Notes under the pieces: model-generated
Databases searched by the model: none
The model's input: only the letters and a program-made list of their open reading frames with translations
Told to the model about the DNA's origin: nothing
Part shown: positions 1 through 7,421 of the stretch, piece after piece
How the letters are laid out: each line of letters opens with the position of its first letter
How positions within the stretch are numbered: position 1 is the stretch's first letter
Translations under genes and position numbers: made by a program
From: Verrucomicrobium sp. BvORR106
GTDB lineage: Bacteria > Verrucomicrobiota > Verrucomicrobiia > Verrucomicrobiales > Verrucomicrobiaceae
Direction: 5' to 3'
Assembly: GCF_000739655.1 (NCBI RefSeq)
Contig: NZ_BATR01000090.1
Span: 1 to 33,547, forward strand
Length of the DNA stretch: 33,547 bases

Positions 1-23
1 TGATTCATTGCTATGACATCAAG

Positions 24-50
24 AGTTAAAAGTTAAGAGTTAAGAGTGAA
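24..50. repeat. Short A/T-rich direct repeat upstream of the first gene
   Basis: The word GAGTTAAAAGTTAAGAGTTA and a following GAGTG form a loose tandem repeat of a 7-8 base unit in an otherwise GC-rich region. A related word, complementary in sense, occurs at about 12827-12850 (CATAACTCATAACTTTTAAC). It looks like intergenic repeat material rather than a promoter. No other feature is visible in bases 1-111. Confidence 0.4.
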
Positions 51-111
51 AATGGGGGAGGGCGCGGGGTGGGTTCATGGACGGCCTGTTCCCCGTGTGA
101 CCTCTCGAACC

Positions 112-1398
112 ATGAAAACACCGCGTTTCCTCGGCTCCCTGGCCGCCAGCCTCGTGCTGGCGGGTTCCCTGCTTCCGCTGGTTCAGGTACAGGTTCACGG
201 GGCCAACTGGCCCTCCTGGCGGGGGCCCAATGGTGATGGGGTCACGGAGGAGACCGGCCTGCCCACCACCTGGAGCGCCACCTCCGCCAATGTGAAGTGG
301 AAGGTGCCCCTCCCGGACCGGGGCAACTCCACTCCCGTGGTCTGGGGGGACAAGGTCTTCCTCACCCAGGCTGCCCCCGGCAACCGTCGCGAGCTCATGT
401 GCCTGGACCGCAAGACGGGCAAGGTGCTCTGGCAGCAGGGCGTGACCTTCAACGAACCCGAGACCACCCACGCCACCAATCCCTACTGCTCCGCCTCACC
501 CGCCACCGATGGCGAGCGGATCGTGGTGTCCTTCGGCTCCGCCGGGCTCTATGCCTACGACTTCGCCGGGAAGGAGCTCTGGCACCGCACGGATCTCGGG
601 AAACAACATCACATCTGGGGCAATGCCGCCTCACCCGTGCTGGCCGGTGACCGGGTATTCTTGAACTTCGGCCCCGGGGAGAACACCGCCCTGCTCTGCG
701 TGGACAAGAAGACCGGCAAAACCCTCTGGGAGCACAAGGAACCCGGCGGCGCTTCGGGCGAGGAGGGGAACAAAACCTGGCTCGGCTCCTGGAGCGATCC
801 ACTGCTGCGGAAGGTCGGCAGCCGCTACGAGCTCATCATGACCTACCCGGGGCGCGCCTGCGCGTTCGACCCCATGACGGGCAAGGAGCTCTGGACCTGC
901 GCCGGGCTGAACCCCCTGGTGTACAATTCTCCCCTCTATGCCGATGGCATCGTGGTTGGCATGGGCGGCTTTGGCGGCATGGCCCTCGCCGTGAGGGCCG
1001 GCGGCAGTGGCGATGTGACCGCCACCCACCGCCTCTGGCACCTGCCCAAGGTCAGCCAGCGCATCGGCAGCGGTGTCCTCTACGAAGGGCGGCACTACAT
1101 TCTTAGCGATGGCGGTATCGCCGAGTGCCGCGACCTCAAGACCGGCGAGATGGTCTGGAGCGAGCGCCTCAAAGGCCCCGGCCCCAGCGGGCAAAACTGG
1201 TCCTCCCTCGTCCGCAGCGGCGATCTCCTCTACGCCGTGAACCAGGGCGGTGACACCTTCATCTTCAAAGCAGGTCCCAAGTTTGAACTTGTTTCAACGA
1301 ACTCCCTCGGCGAGCGCGTCATCGCCTCCATCGCCGTGTCAGACGGGGAGCTGTTTATTCGCGGGTACAAAAACCTTTGGTGTATAGGCCGGGAGTGA
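112..1398 (+). CDS. Secreted PQQ-like beta-propeller repeat protein
   Basis: The 428-residue product begins MKTPRFLGSLAASLVLAGSL, a typical export signal with likely cleavage near residue 30 before the GANWPSWRGPNGDG segment. That WPSWRGPxxxG opening, followed by repeated blades such as CLDRKTGKVLWQQ, YDFAGKELWHR, CVDKKTGKTLWEH and FDPMTGKELWTC, is the signature of PQQ-binding-like beta-propellers abundant in Planctomycetes and Verrucomicrobia. These propellers resemble quinoprotein dehydrogenases and BamB, but the enzyme-specific metal and PQQ residues cannot be recognised here, so no substrate is claimed. The ATG at 112 is preferred over the in-frame ATG at 46 because the upstream 22 residues would bury the signal peptide. 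The gene stands alone on its strand. Confidence 0.85.
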   Translation: MKTPRFLGSLAASLVLAGSLLPLVQVQVHGANWPSWRGPNGDGVTEETGLPTTWSATSANVKWKVPLPDRGNSTPVVWGDKVFLTQAAPGNRRELMCLDRKTGKVLWQQGVTFNEPETTHATNPYCSASPATDGERIVVSFGSAGLYAYDFAGKELWHRTDLGKQHHIWGNAASPVLAGDRVFLNFGPGENTALLCVDKKTGKTLWEHKEPGGASGEEGNKTWLGSWSDPLLRKVGSRYELIMTYPGRACAFDPMTGKELWTCAGLNPLVYNSPLYADGIVVGMGGFGGMALAVRAGGSGDVTATHRLWHLPKVSQRIGSGVLYEGRHYILSDGGIAECRDLKTGEMVWSERLKGPGPSGQNWSSLVRSGDLLYAVNQGGDTFIFKAGPKFELVSTNSLGERVIASIAVSDGELFIRGYKNLWCIGRE

Positions 1399-1524
1399 TT
1401 GGAGGTGGGGGTGCGGTCAGTGGCTTCGGAGCCCAGTGCGTCAGTGGGCAGTGCGTCAGTGGTCAAGGTGTTTGACGATCAATCTAGACGAAGACGCCCA
1501 TCACCTTGCGGAAGCTGGATGCTG

Positions 1525-1607
1525 TTCGTAGTACAAACTTTAGTTTGCTCAGGACGTGGTGAGCATCTCCTGACCGCCTAAATGCGGAGCTCCAACCCTG
1601 GTGCGGA
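1525..1607 (+). repeat. Composite hairpin repeat, forward copy (modules P and Q)
   Basis: Module P carries the near-perfect palindrome CAAACTTTAGTTTG (1534-1547) preceded by GTTCGTAGTA. Module Q carries CCGCCTAAATGCGG, followed by a tail that reads CTCCAACCCTGGTGCGGA. The same two modules recur at 1696-1850 and 28312-28516, and module P alone at 24998-25029. The family has no coding content and its function is unknown. Confidence 0.75.
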
Positions 1608-1695
1608 TCTACAACAAAGTGAGGTGTCCTCTCCCGCTGCTCAAGTTTCAGGAAACCTAGAACAGGGCATTTTCACTTCCAAGCTGTCCGCTGCA

Positions 1696-1850
1696 TTCGC
1701 ACCGTGGTTGGAGTTCCGCCTTTAGGCGGTGAAGCTGAAGTTCCATTTGCCGTCACCGGAACAATGTGCGGTCGCATCGGTTTACGCCTGCCCGCCAACC
1801 TGAAGCTCGCAACCGACCGCCTGAGGCAAACTGAAGTTTGAACTACGAAC
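1696..1850 (-). repeat. Composite hairpin repeat, inverted copy (modules Q and P)
   Basis: This is the reverse-complement arrangement of the 1525-1607 element. Module Q (GGTTGGAGTTCCGCCTTTAG, then GCGG) comes first at 1696-1730, and module P (CTGAGGCAAACTGAAGTTTG, then AACTAC) lies at 1821-1850. About 90 bases of unrelated sequence separate the modules. Together the two copies form a large inverted repeat between the converging genes. Confidence 0.75.
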
Positions 1851-1892
1851 ATAACCCCAGTCTCCGACCGTGCCGCGCCCAAGCACTACGCA

Positions 1893-2675
1893 CTACGCAC
1901 CAACCACCTTCCCCGCCCTAAACGCCCCGGGCGGCAACCCGGTCATCCTGCGGAAATGCCGGGTGAACGCGCTCTGATCGCAAAACCCCGTGGCCACGGC
2001 GATGTCCGTGAGGCTGTCATCCGTCTGCGCCAGCAGGTGCAGGGCTTCATCCAGACGGATCTTCATGATGAGCTGCCGCGGGGTGATGTGAAACAACCTT
2101 TCCACGAGCTGGCCAAAGTGGTGCGCCGTCAGCCCGCTGAACTCCGCCAGCTCCTCCACGGAGGGCGGATTCGCCAGATGGGCCTGCACATGATCCAGCA
2201 CCGCCGCGAGTTCCGGGAAACCACGGGCGGCTTCGCCCTTGGCATGCGTCTCCACATCCCGGGACACACCCATCACACCCGCGGGTTGCCCGGTCTTGGG
2301 AGTGGTCAGAGGGTACTTGTTGGTCAGACACCAGCCCCGGCGACCGCTGGGGTACAGGTGCAGCTCCAGTTGATCCAGCAGCGGCTTGCCCGTCTGCATC
2401 ACCCGCTCATCCTGCTTCTCATATCGCGAGGCCAGCGCAGAGGGAAAGAGTTCGCCCGGACGCCTTCCCAGCAGCGCCGCCTTGTGCGCAAACCCGCAGC
2501 GCTCCACCAGCGTCCGGTTCACGCACCGGTAGCGGCCCTGGGGATCCTTGATGAAGAAGACCAGGTTGGGCAGATCGTCAAAGAGCCGCTCCAGCGGCAG
2601 CGCCACCGCTTCATTCACCGCCCCCACACCCGCCAGGGCGGCCAGGAAGTTGGGTGGGGTGGGGTCGTTGGACAT
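1893..2675 (-). CDS. PAS-domain AraC-family transcriptional regulator
   Basis: The 260-residue protein has an N-terminal PAS sensor fold at about residues 28-145, with LPNLVFFIKDPQGRYRCVN and a closing GVSRDV strand. A C-terminal AraC/XylS double helix-turn-helix spans about residues 155-252, including PSVEELAEFSGLTAHHFGQL and DIAVATGFCDQSAFTRHFRR, ending in the typical PPGAFR. PAS-AraC proteins of this layout are common in Verrucomicrobia, and their ligands are mostly unknown. The start at 2675 (MSNDPTPPNF) is chosen because the frame stays open far upstream only by running antisense through the aminotransferase gene. The gene is divergent from the aminotransferase operon, with 162 bases between the starts, so it is the obvious candidate regulator of that operon. 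This link is inferred from position only. Confidence 0.88.
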   Translation of the reverse strand: MSNDPTPPNFLAALAGVGAVNEAVALPLERLFDDLPNLVFFIKDPQGRYRCVNRTLVERCGFAHKAALLGRRPGELFPSALASRYEKQDERVMQTGKPLLDQLELHLYPSGRRGWCLTNKYPLTTPKTGQPAGVMGVSRDVETHAKGEAARGFPELAAVLDHVQAHLANPPSVEELAEFSGLTAHHFGQLVERLFHITPRQLIMKIRLDEALHLLAQTDDSLTDIAVATGFCDQSAFTRHFRRMTGLPPGAFRAGKVVGA

Positions 2676-2688
2676 GAGCACATGGTAG

Positions 2689-2702
2689 CGGCGGACCCGC
2701 CG
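2689..2702. promoter_or_regulatory. Inverted repeat in divergent promoter region, candidate operator
   Basis: CGGCGG-AC-CCGCCG is a perfect 6-base inverted repeat 13 bases upstream of the regulator start. It may be an operator or an mRNA-leader hairpin. No experimental or family-specific motif supports either reading. Confidence 0.35.
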
Positions 2703-2733
2703 TGGACAAGCAGGATGAGAGGCCTTCGCTCCG

Positions 2734-2749
2734 GGGGAGACGTCTCCCC
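2734..2749. promoter_or_regulatory. 16-base perfect palindrome, candidate operator
   Basis: GGGGAGACGTCTCCCC is a perfect 16-base palindrome. It sits between the regulator start (2675) and the aminotransferase start (2838), the position expected for a shared operator. AraC proteins usually bind direct repeats, so a palindrome may belong to another regulator. Confidence 0.45.
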
Positions 2750-2837
2750 AAAACATTTCCAATATTCGGCTTTGTTGCTGGGGCGGACCTGGGCACACTG
2801 CGATCGTTCCCTTCCCAGCAGACTTCTCAGGATTTGC

Positions 2838-3977
2838 ATGTCCCCCTCTGTTTTTCAACCTCCCGCCGGATTCCCCGTCACGGTCAGCATGCTGCCACCT
2901 CTTGACCGTTTTGTGGCAGAGTTGAGAGACATCTGGGACAGCCACCGGTTGACCAATGCGGGGCCGAAGGTGCAGGATTTTGAAGCGGCCCTCCGTGACC
3001 AGTTGGGCACCCCCCATTGTTTGACCTTTTGCAACGGCGGGGCGGCCCTCCTGGCGGGGATCGCGGCGCTGAAGCTGGAGGGGGAGGTGGTGACCACGCC
3101 TTTCACGTTTCCCGGCACCACGCACTGTCTGGCGCTCAACCGTCTGACGCCCGTCTTTGCGGATGTGGATCCCGTCACGTACAATCTGGACCCTGCGGCG
3201 ATTGAGGCGGCCATCACGCCGCGCACCTCGGCCATTCTCGCGGTGCATGTCTTTGGGCAGCCCTGCGATGTGGAGGCCATCGAGGACATCGCGCGCCGTC
3301 GCGGGGTGAAGGTGATCTATGACGGAGCGCATGCGTTCGGCGTCCGGGTGCGAGGAAGAAGCATCGCGGACTTCGGGGATGTGCAGATGTTCAGCTTCAA
3401 TGCCACCAAGCTCCTGACCACCGGGGAGGGGGGCTGCCTTGTGTACAAGGATGCCGCGCTGGAAAATGATCTGCGGCGTCTCCGACGCTGGGGCATGCTG
3501 GAGGAGGGGGATGTGACCATGCCCGGGGCCAACGGTATGCTCTCGGAAATCCATGCCGCGCTCGGCATCTGCAACCTGGAGCAGCTCGAAGAGGAAAGAC
3601 GGCTGCGGAAAGAGGTGGTCGCGGCCTACCGGGAGCACCTGGCCGGGTTGCAAGGTGTGGAGCTTCCCTTTGAGGCGCTGGAGATTGAGCCGGCGCTCGC
3701 GTACTTTGTCATCCGCATCACGCCCGAGTTTGGGTGCAGCCGGGATGCCGTGTTGCAACGGCTGCGGGACCAGGGCGTGATGGCGCGGCGGTACTTTTAC
3801 CCCCTGTGCAGCCGTCTGCCATGCTACGCCCACCTGCCCGGGGCGGAACCAGGGGCCACCCCGCAGGCTGCCCGGATTGCGGAGGAGGTTATGTCCTTGC
3901 CGCTGTATGGAGGTCTGGGAAGGGCGGGGGTGGAACAGGTGTGCCAGATCATCGCAACCGCACAAGCTGACCGATGA
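2838..3977 (+). CDS. DegT/DnrJ/EryC1/StrS-family PLP aminotransferase
   Basis: The 379-residue length is typical for the family, which aminates keto-sugars bound to nucleotides using glutamate or glutamine and pyridoxal phosphate. The PLP lysine is K191 in FNATKLLTTGEGG, and the cofactor aspartate is D162 in YDGAHAFG. The segments FCNGGAALLAGIAAL and TTPFTFPGTTHCLAL fit the phosphate-binding and substrate regions. Start MSPSVFQPP at 2838 is chosen, with M18 (2889) as an alternative. Upstream in-frame codons run antisense to the regulator gene and are rejected. It is the first gene of a four-gene cassette, and its stop overlaps the next start by 4 bases (ATGA). The exact keto-sugar cannot be read from sequence, and no sugar dehydratase or nucleotidyltransferase lies nearby to define it. 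Confidence 0.88.
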   Translation: MSPSVFQPPAGFPVTVSMLPPLDRFVAELRDIWDSHRLTNAGPKVQDFEAALRDQLGTPHCLTFCNGGAALLAGIAALKLEGEVVTTPFTFPGTTHCLALNRLTPVFADVDPVTYNLDPAAIEAAITPRTSAILAVHVFGQPCDVEAIEDIARRRGVKVIYDGAHAFGVRVRGRSIADFGDVQMFSFNATKLLTTGEGGCLVYKDAALENDLRRLRRWGMLEEGDVTMPGANGMLSEIHAALGICNLEQLEEERRLRKEVVAAYREHLAGLQGVELPFEALEIEPALAYFVIRITPEFGCSRDAVLQRLRDQGVMARRYFYPLCSRLPCYAHLPGAEPGATPQAARIAEEVMSLPLYGGLGRAGVEQVCQIIATAQADR

Positions 3978-5104
3978 TGCCGCGAGTCTCTGTCATCATC
4001 CCAAGCTACAATCACGAGGCCTTCGTGGCAGAGAGCGTGCAGAGCGTGCTGGATCAGACCGGGGTGGAAGTGGAGGTCGTCGTGTGTGACGACGCGTCCA
4101 CCGACTGCTCGGTGTCGATCCTGCGGGGCATCCGCGATCCACGGTTGAAGCTGTTGGTTCACCCCCACAACCTTGGGGCCTCTACAGCAGCCCGGCATGC
4201 CCTGGCGGTGGCCACCGGGGACTACGTGGCCCGGCTGGGCTCTGATGACGTGTGCCTGCCCGGCCGGCTGGCGTTGCAGGCGGCCTATCTGCAGGCGCAT
4301 CCGGAAGTGGGCAGTGTGCTCGGCCAGCCGGAGTTCATTGACGACCAGAGCCATCCCATCGCGCCGCCTCCGCTTTTTGACGGGCTGTTTGCGATGGAAA
4401 ACCGCCGCCGGGAAGCGTGGCTGCAGCGGTTCTTCGTGCATGGGAACTGCTTCTGCATGCCCACCTCCATGTTCCGCCGGGCCGAGGCTGCCCACGTGGA
4501 TCCACCGCGGGACACCTTCCGTCATCTGCCGGACTTCGAGTACTGGGTGCGCTATTGCCTGAAGGCGGAGGTGCACATCCTGCCTGACAAAGTGACGGGA
4601 TTCCGTCTGCGGACGGACAATGGCAACCTCTCCGCGCCCGGCCCGGAAAAGGAGGCGGAGAAGGTGATGGAGGAGCTGGCGGTGCTTCGACATTTCATCG
4701 AACCCGAAGGGCTCGTGGCCATGGAGCTGCCTCCGGGTGCGGCCGGGAGGCTGGAGCTGGTGGAGCGGGCGATGGCGACGGGTCGGCCGGCGCATCGTCT
4801 CTTTGCCCTGCTCACCGCAGTGGAGACAGACTTCACCGGCGAGAACGAGACCACAAGGCAGGAGCTCGTGCTGCGGGCCAATGCGCTGCTGCGGGGCAGT
4901 GACGCGCTGGAGATGCTGGAGCGCGCACGGTTGAAGGCCGGCAATGCGGCCCTGCGCCGCTCACGGGACAAGGGGCGGGAAAAACAGGCCCGGCTGGAGA
5001 AGGAACTGGCCAGATGGCGCAGCTCCTGGGCGGGCCGGCTGCTGGGCAGGTGGATGCGTCCCCACGGGAACAAGGAGTCAACAAACAGGGAGGGGCAGCC
5101 GTGA
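3974..5104 (+). CDS. Family 2 glycosyltransferase with basic C-terminal helix
   Basis: The 376-residue protein opens with the classic GT-A start RVSVIIPSYNHEAFVAESVQ, with nucleotide-binding aspartates in VVVCDDASTD (D39, D40) and a metal-binding SDD at 90-92 in ARLGSDDVCLPGRL. GT2 enzymes transfer sugar from a nucleotide sugar to a growing glycan or other acceptor, usually at the inner membrane face. There is no predicted membrane segment. Residues about 320-365 are rich in Arg, Lys and Glu and may form an amphipathic helix or short coiled coil. The start overlaps the aminotransferase stop (ATGA) and the end overlaps the next start (GTGA), so translation is probably coupled. It likely transfers the amino-sugar whose precursor the upstream enzyme aminates, by inference from context. 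Confidence 0.87.
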   Translation: MMPRVSVIIPSYNHEAFVAESVQSVLDQTGVEVEVVVCDDASTDCSVSILRGIRDPRLKLLVHPHNLGASTAARHALAVATGDYVARLGSDDVCLPGRLALQAAYLQAHPEVGSVLGQPEFIDDQSHPIAPPPLFDGLFAMENRRREAWLQRFFVHGNCFCMPTSMFRRAEAAHVDPPRDTFRHLPDFEYWVRYCLKAEVHILPDKVTGFRLRTDNGNLSAPGPEKEAEKVMEELAVLRHFIEPEGLVAMELPPGAAGRLELVERAMATGRPAHRLFALLTAVETDFTGENETTRQELVLRANALLRGSDALEMLERARLKAGNAALRRSRDKGREKQARLEKELARWRSSWAGRLLGRWMRPHGNKESTNREGQP

Positions 5105-6330
5105 AGATTCTCCTGCTTGGGGCCGCCCGCCACCAGGTGCCCGCGATTGAAGCCGCCCTGCGTGAAGGGTGGGAGGTCTTCACCGCGGACAATGTTCCCG
5201 CGAACCCGGGCCACCGGCTGGCGACCCGGAGCTTTGACGTCAGCGCCGCAGATCCGGATGCCGTCACGCGACTGGCGGAGGAGCTTGGGGTGGATGGGGT
5301 GCTCGGCTGTGCCTCGGAGGTGTGCGCCCGCACGGCTGCGCAGGTGGCGGCGCGACTCGGGTTGCCGGGTTCACCTCCAGAGGCAGTCGAGACTCTTTCC
5401 TTCAAGGATGCCTTCCGGAAGTGCACGCAGTCGGCGGGTTTGCAAACGCTTGCCTGGAGGTGCTGGGGTCGGGACGAGGCAGAAATGGCGGAGGCCTGGG
5501 CGGGCCGGATATCAGCGGGGGTGGTGGTGAAGCCGGTGGACAGCAGCGGGGGGCGTGGGGTCACGGTTCAACCCGATCACTTTCGCGATGCCTTTGAGCG
5601 GGCCATGGCGGCCTCACGAGTGGGGCGCGTGGTGGTGGAGGAACGGGTAGTGCCGGTGGGCGGTCAGTTCGGGGGTGATGGGTGGATGGAGCAGGGCCGC
5701 TTGAAGTTTTTGCACTGCTTTGACAATGCCACGCTGCCGCCTCCGGATAATGGGGCTGCCATCCAGGAGACCTTTCCCTGCGGGCACGATGCGGGGTCGT
5801 TGGAGGTTATGAGGACCCATCTGGAAGCGTTGATGAAGGCGTGCGGTTACACCCGGGGGCCTTTCAATTTTGACGGTTGTTTCCTGAAGGACGGCCGTCC
5901 GTTTGTGTTTGAGATCGGCCCGCGCAACGGGGGCAACTTCATCCCCCACCAGATTCAGCAGCAGACGGGCGTGGATCTGACCACCGCGGCGGTCCGGTCG
6001 GCGGTGGACCTGGAGTTTGAGTTGGCAGTGCCTGTGCCTGGGCGGGGTGAGGGCGGGGAGCCACGTTTCCATGCGACCTGGGTGGTGCATGCCCGCCAGA
6101 CCGGCATCTTGAGGGAGGTCAAGCTGGCGCAAGAGCTGGCCCCGTATGTCCAGGAGTTGATTCCCTATGTCTCCCCCGGAGCGCCCGTGCGTCCCTTTGC
6201 CATGTCTGGCGATGCGCTGGGCATGCTTTTACTTCAGTTTCCCAATCGCGCAGAAATGCACGGGGTGATGGCGCGGATGCCCGCCTTGTGCCAGATACAT
6301 CTAGAACCTACCCCCTCTCATGAGCCATGA
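5101..6330 (+). CDS. ATP-grasp ligase
   Basis: The product is 409 residues from a GTG start at 5101, chosen because it overlaps the glycosyltransferase stop as GTGA and follows a purine-rich GGGAGGGG sequence. An N-terminal pre-ATP-grasp Rossmann-like part (about 1-100) begins KILLLGAARHQVPAIEAALR. The ATP-binding part follows, with K144 in VVVKPVDSSGGRGV (glycine-rich loop) and a metal-binding end containing D258 (GPFNFDGCF), E271 and N276 (FEIGPRNGGN). Such enzymes join a carboxylate, activated as acyl phosphate, to an amine or other nucleophile. Beside a sugar aminotransferase, a plausible reaction is acylation or aminoacylation of the new amino group, but this is inference. The next gene overlaps its stop by 4 bases. 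Confidence 0.85.
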   Translation: MKILLLGAARHQVPAIEAALREGWEVFTADNVPANPGHRLATRSFDVSAADPDAVTRLAEELGVDGVLGCASEVCARTAAQVAARLGLPGSPPEAVETLSFKDAFRKCTQSAGLQTLAWRCWGRDEAEMAEAWAGRISAGVVVKPVDSSGGRGVTVQPDHFRDAFERAMAASRVGRVVVEERVVPVGGQFGGDGWMEQGRLKFLHCFDNATLPPPDNGAAIQETFPCGHDAGSLEVMRTHLEALMKACGYTRGPFNFDGCFLKDGRPFVFEIGPRNGGNFIPHQIQQQTGVDLTTAAVRSAVDLEFELAVPVPGRGEGGEPRFHATWVVHARQTGILREVKLAQELAPYVQELIPYVSPGAPVRPFAMSGDALGMLLLQFPNRAEMHGVMARMPALCQIHLEPTPSHEP

Positions 6331-7109
6331 GTGAACTCCTCGCAGACTCCCTGGCGCATGCGACTCTGGATGGCACCTGGATGGGGAAGCCTGCCAGCGC
6401 CACGTTTGCCGCGCTGGATGCCACGCTGGAACTGCACGGCTACGCCTTTGCCTGCGCGATGGGCATGTGGGGCATGGACGGGTATGATGCCGAAGCCTAT
6501 GCCGCCGCCTGCCAGCCGTATGCGCGGCTGGTGCCGGTGGCGGGATTCAAGCCGGAGCGCTCGCAGACCTTGCGTGGGGAGCTCACGCGGCTGAGGGAGC
6601 TGGGCTACCGGGGCATCAAGCTGCACCCGCGCTTCTCCAGGCTGGATATTGCAGACCCCTTGATTGGGAAGACGATGGAGATCGCCGGGCAGCTTGGCCT
6701 GGTGGTCTTCTGGTGCACGTTGCTGCATACCACGATCGACGAGTGGCAGGAGGCCGATCCGCTTTTGACGCTCGTCCGGCAGTTGAAGGCCGCGCCCTCG
6801 GCCCGGGTGATCCTGCTGCACGGCGGGGATGTGGATCTCATGCGGTACATGCAACTGGTGCGGTTCAATGACCGGCTGCTGCTGGATCTCTCCCACACGA
6901 TTGCCAAGTATCCCGGGAGTTCGCTGGAGTTGGATATTCAGTATCTCTTCCGGCACTTTGACCAGCGCCTGTGTCTGGGGACTGACTGGCCGCAGTTTTC
7001 CCATGCACAACTCCGGGGGCTCTATGAGCGCTTCTCGGAGGGGTTGGAGGAAGGGAAGCGCGTGAATATCGCGCATGGGAATCTGGCACGCTTCTTGGGC
7101 GTAGGGTAA
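6327..7109 (+). CDS. Amidohydrolase_2-like TIM-barrel protein with non-standard metal motif
   Basis: The 260-residue protein carries family landmarks in order: GYRGIKLHPRFSRL (K98, H100), VILLHGGDVD (H165) and LCLGTDWPQF (D220), ending in the usual NLARFLG helix. These resemble metal-dependent hydrolases and decarboxylases of the amidohydrolase-2 family. The usual N-terminal HxH signature is absent, and only H11 in DSLAHATLDG is present. The usual His-x-Gly after the fourth strand is replaced by FWCTLLHTT. It may therefore use an altered metal site or be non-catalytic. Start ATG at 6327 overlaps the ATP-grasp stop (ATGA), tying it to the cassette. It could process or proofread the product of the ligase, but no function is assigned. 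Confidence 0.7.
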   Translation: MSELLADSLAHATLDGTWMGKPASATFAALDATLELHGYAFACAMGMWGMDGYDAEAYAAACQPYARLVPVAGFKPERSQTLRGELTRLRELGYRGIKLHPRFSRLDIADPLIGKTMEIAGQLGLVVFWCTLLHTTIDEWQEADPLLTLVRQLKAAPSARVILLHGGDVDLMRYMQLVRFNDRLLLDLSHTIAKYPGSSLELDIQYLFRHFDQRLCLGTDWPQFSHAQLRGLYERFSEGLEEGKRVNIAHGNLARFLGVG

Positions 7110-7158
7110 GTGACACAGGCGTCCCGCCTGTGGGTGCTACCGGCATCTTGCCGGTTGG
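7110..7158 (+). repeat. Triloop hairpin repeat pair, copy 1
   Basis: Two perfect 7-base stems with 3-base loops: ACAGGCG-TCC-CGCCTGT (7115-7131) and ACCGGCA-TCT-TGCCGGT (7139-7155). The leader GTGACAC is shared with copies at 17616 and 33390. Confidence 0.8.
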
Positions 7159-7210
7159 TTTGGTGGTGATTGGGGTTCGAGGTAATGGAGGAGAAATTGG
7201 GGTGAACTGA

Positions 7211-7336
7211 GCCGACCAAAGTCGGTACTCCAATCCTGCTGGCGGAATGGAGGGGGGAAGTTCCGCTCTTAGGCGGTGAAGCTGGTGTCTCCCGCGAAGT
7301 GGGTCAGTGTTGGAGTACCGACTTTAGTCGGCCGTA
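7211..7336. repeat. Inverted pair of CCGAC/GTCGG hairpin repeats
   Basis: GCCGACCAAAGTCGGTACTC continues as CAAT at 7211, and its inverse, GAGTACCGACTTTAGTCGGC, lies near 7313-7332. Between them is a partial module-Q-like word, CCGCTCTTAGGCGG (about 7263-7276). The design matches the P/Q repeats elsewhere in the window, but the hairpin sequence differs. Confidence 0.65.
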
Positions 7337-7421
7337 GCTTTGCTCTGCGCCAAGGGAAGCAGTTTCAGCATCGAACCCAAGCCGATCCCCCGGCTCATGT
7401 CTTCCAGTCTTCTGTCTCCCC

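Larger units (their letters stand above)
1399..1892. other. Gene-free stretch made largely of intergenic repeats
   Basis: No credible gene is seen in these 494 bases. Near 1434-1470 there is a doubled word around CAGTGCGTCAGTGG, which recurs as a variant at 10215-10245 and 12743-12775. Two copies of a composite hairpin repeat follow, in opposite orientation (1525-1607 and 1696-1850), and are listed separately. Short reading frames here are translations of the repeats. The stretch separates the propeller gene from the regulator gene, which are convergent. Confidence 0.7.
7110..7421. other. Repeat-filled gap between converging genes
   Basis: This 312-base stretch lies between the amidohydrolase-like gene and the dehydrogenase gene, which converge. 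It contains the TCC/TCT-loop hairpin pair at 7110-7158 and an inverted pair of CCGAC...GTCGG hairpins at 7211-7336. The hairpins could act as two-way terminators, but no T-run follows them. I see no gene. Confidence 0.65.

Noticed and set aside
1673-1882. Small open frame encoding words such as VVQTSVCLRR
   Set aside because: It is a translation of the P/Q hairpin repeat. Similar peptides arise wherever the repeat lies, so it is not a gene.
1956-2837. Upstream in-frame extension of the aminotransferase (294 residues)
   Set aside because: It is antisense to the regulator gene, and the family fold begins at 2838.
2676-3965. N-terminal extension of the regulator reading frame (minus strand, about 430 extra residues)
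   Set aside because: It runs antisense to the well-supported aminotransferase gene, has no recognisable domain and is biased in composition. The PAS-AraC protein is complete from 2675.
7022-7219. Small open frame with RQDAGSTHRRDACVT
   Set aside because: It is a translation of the triloop hairpin repeat in reverse orientation, not a protein.
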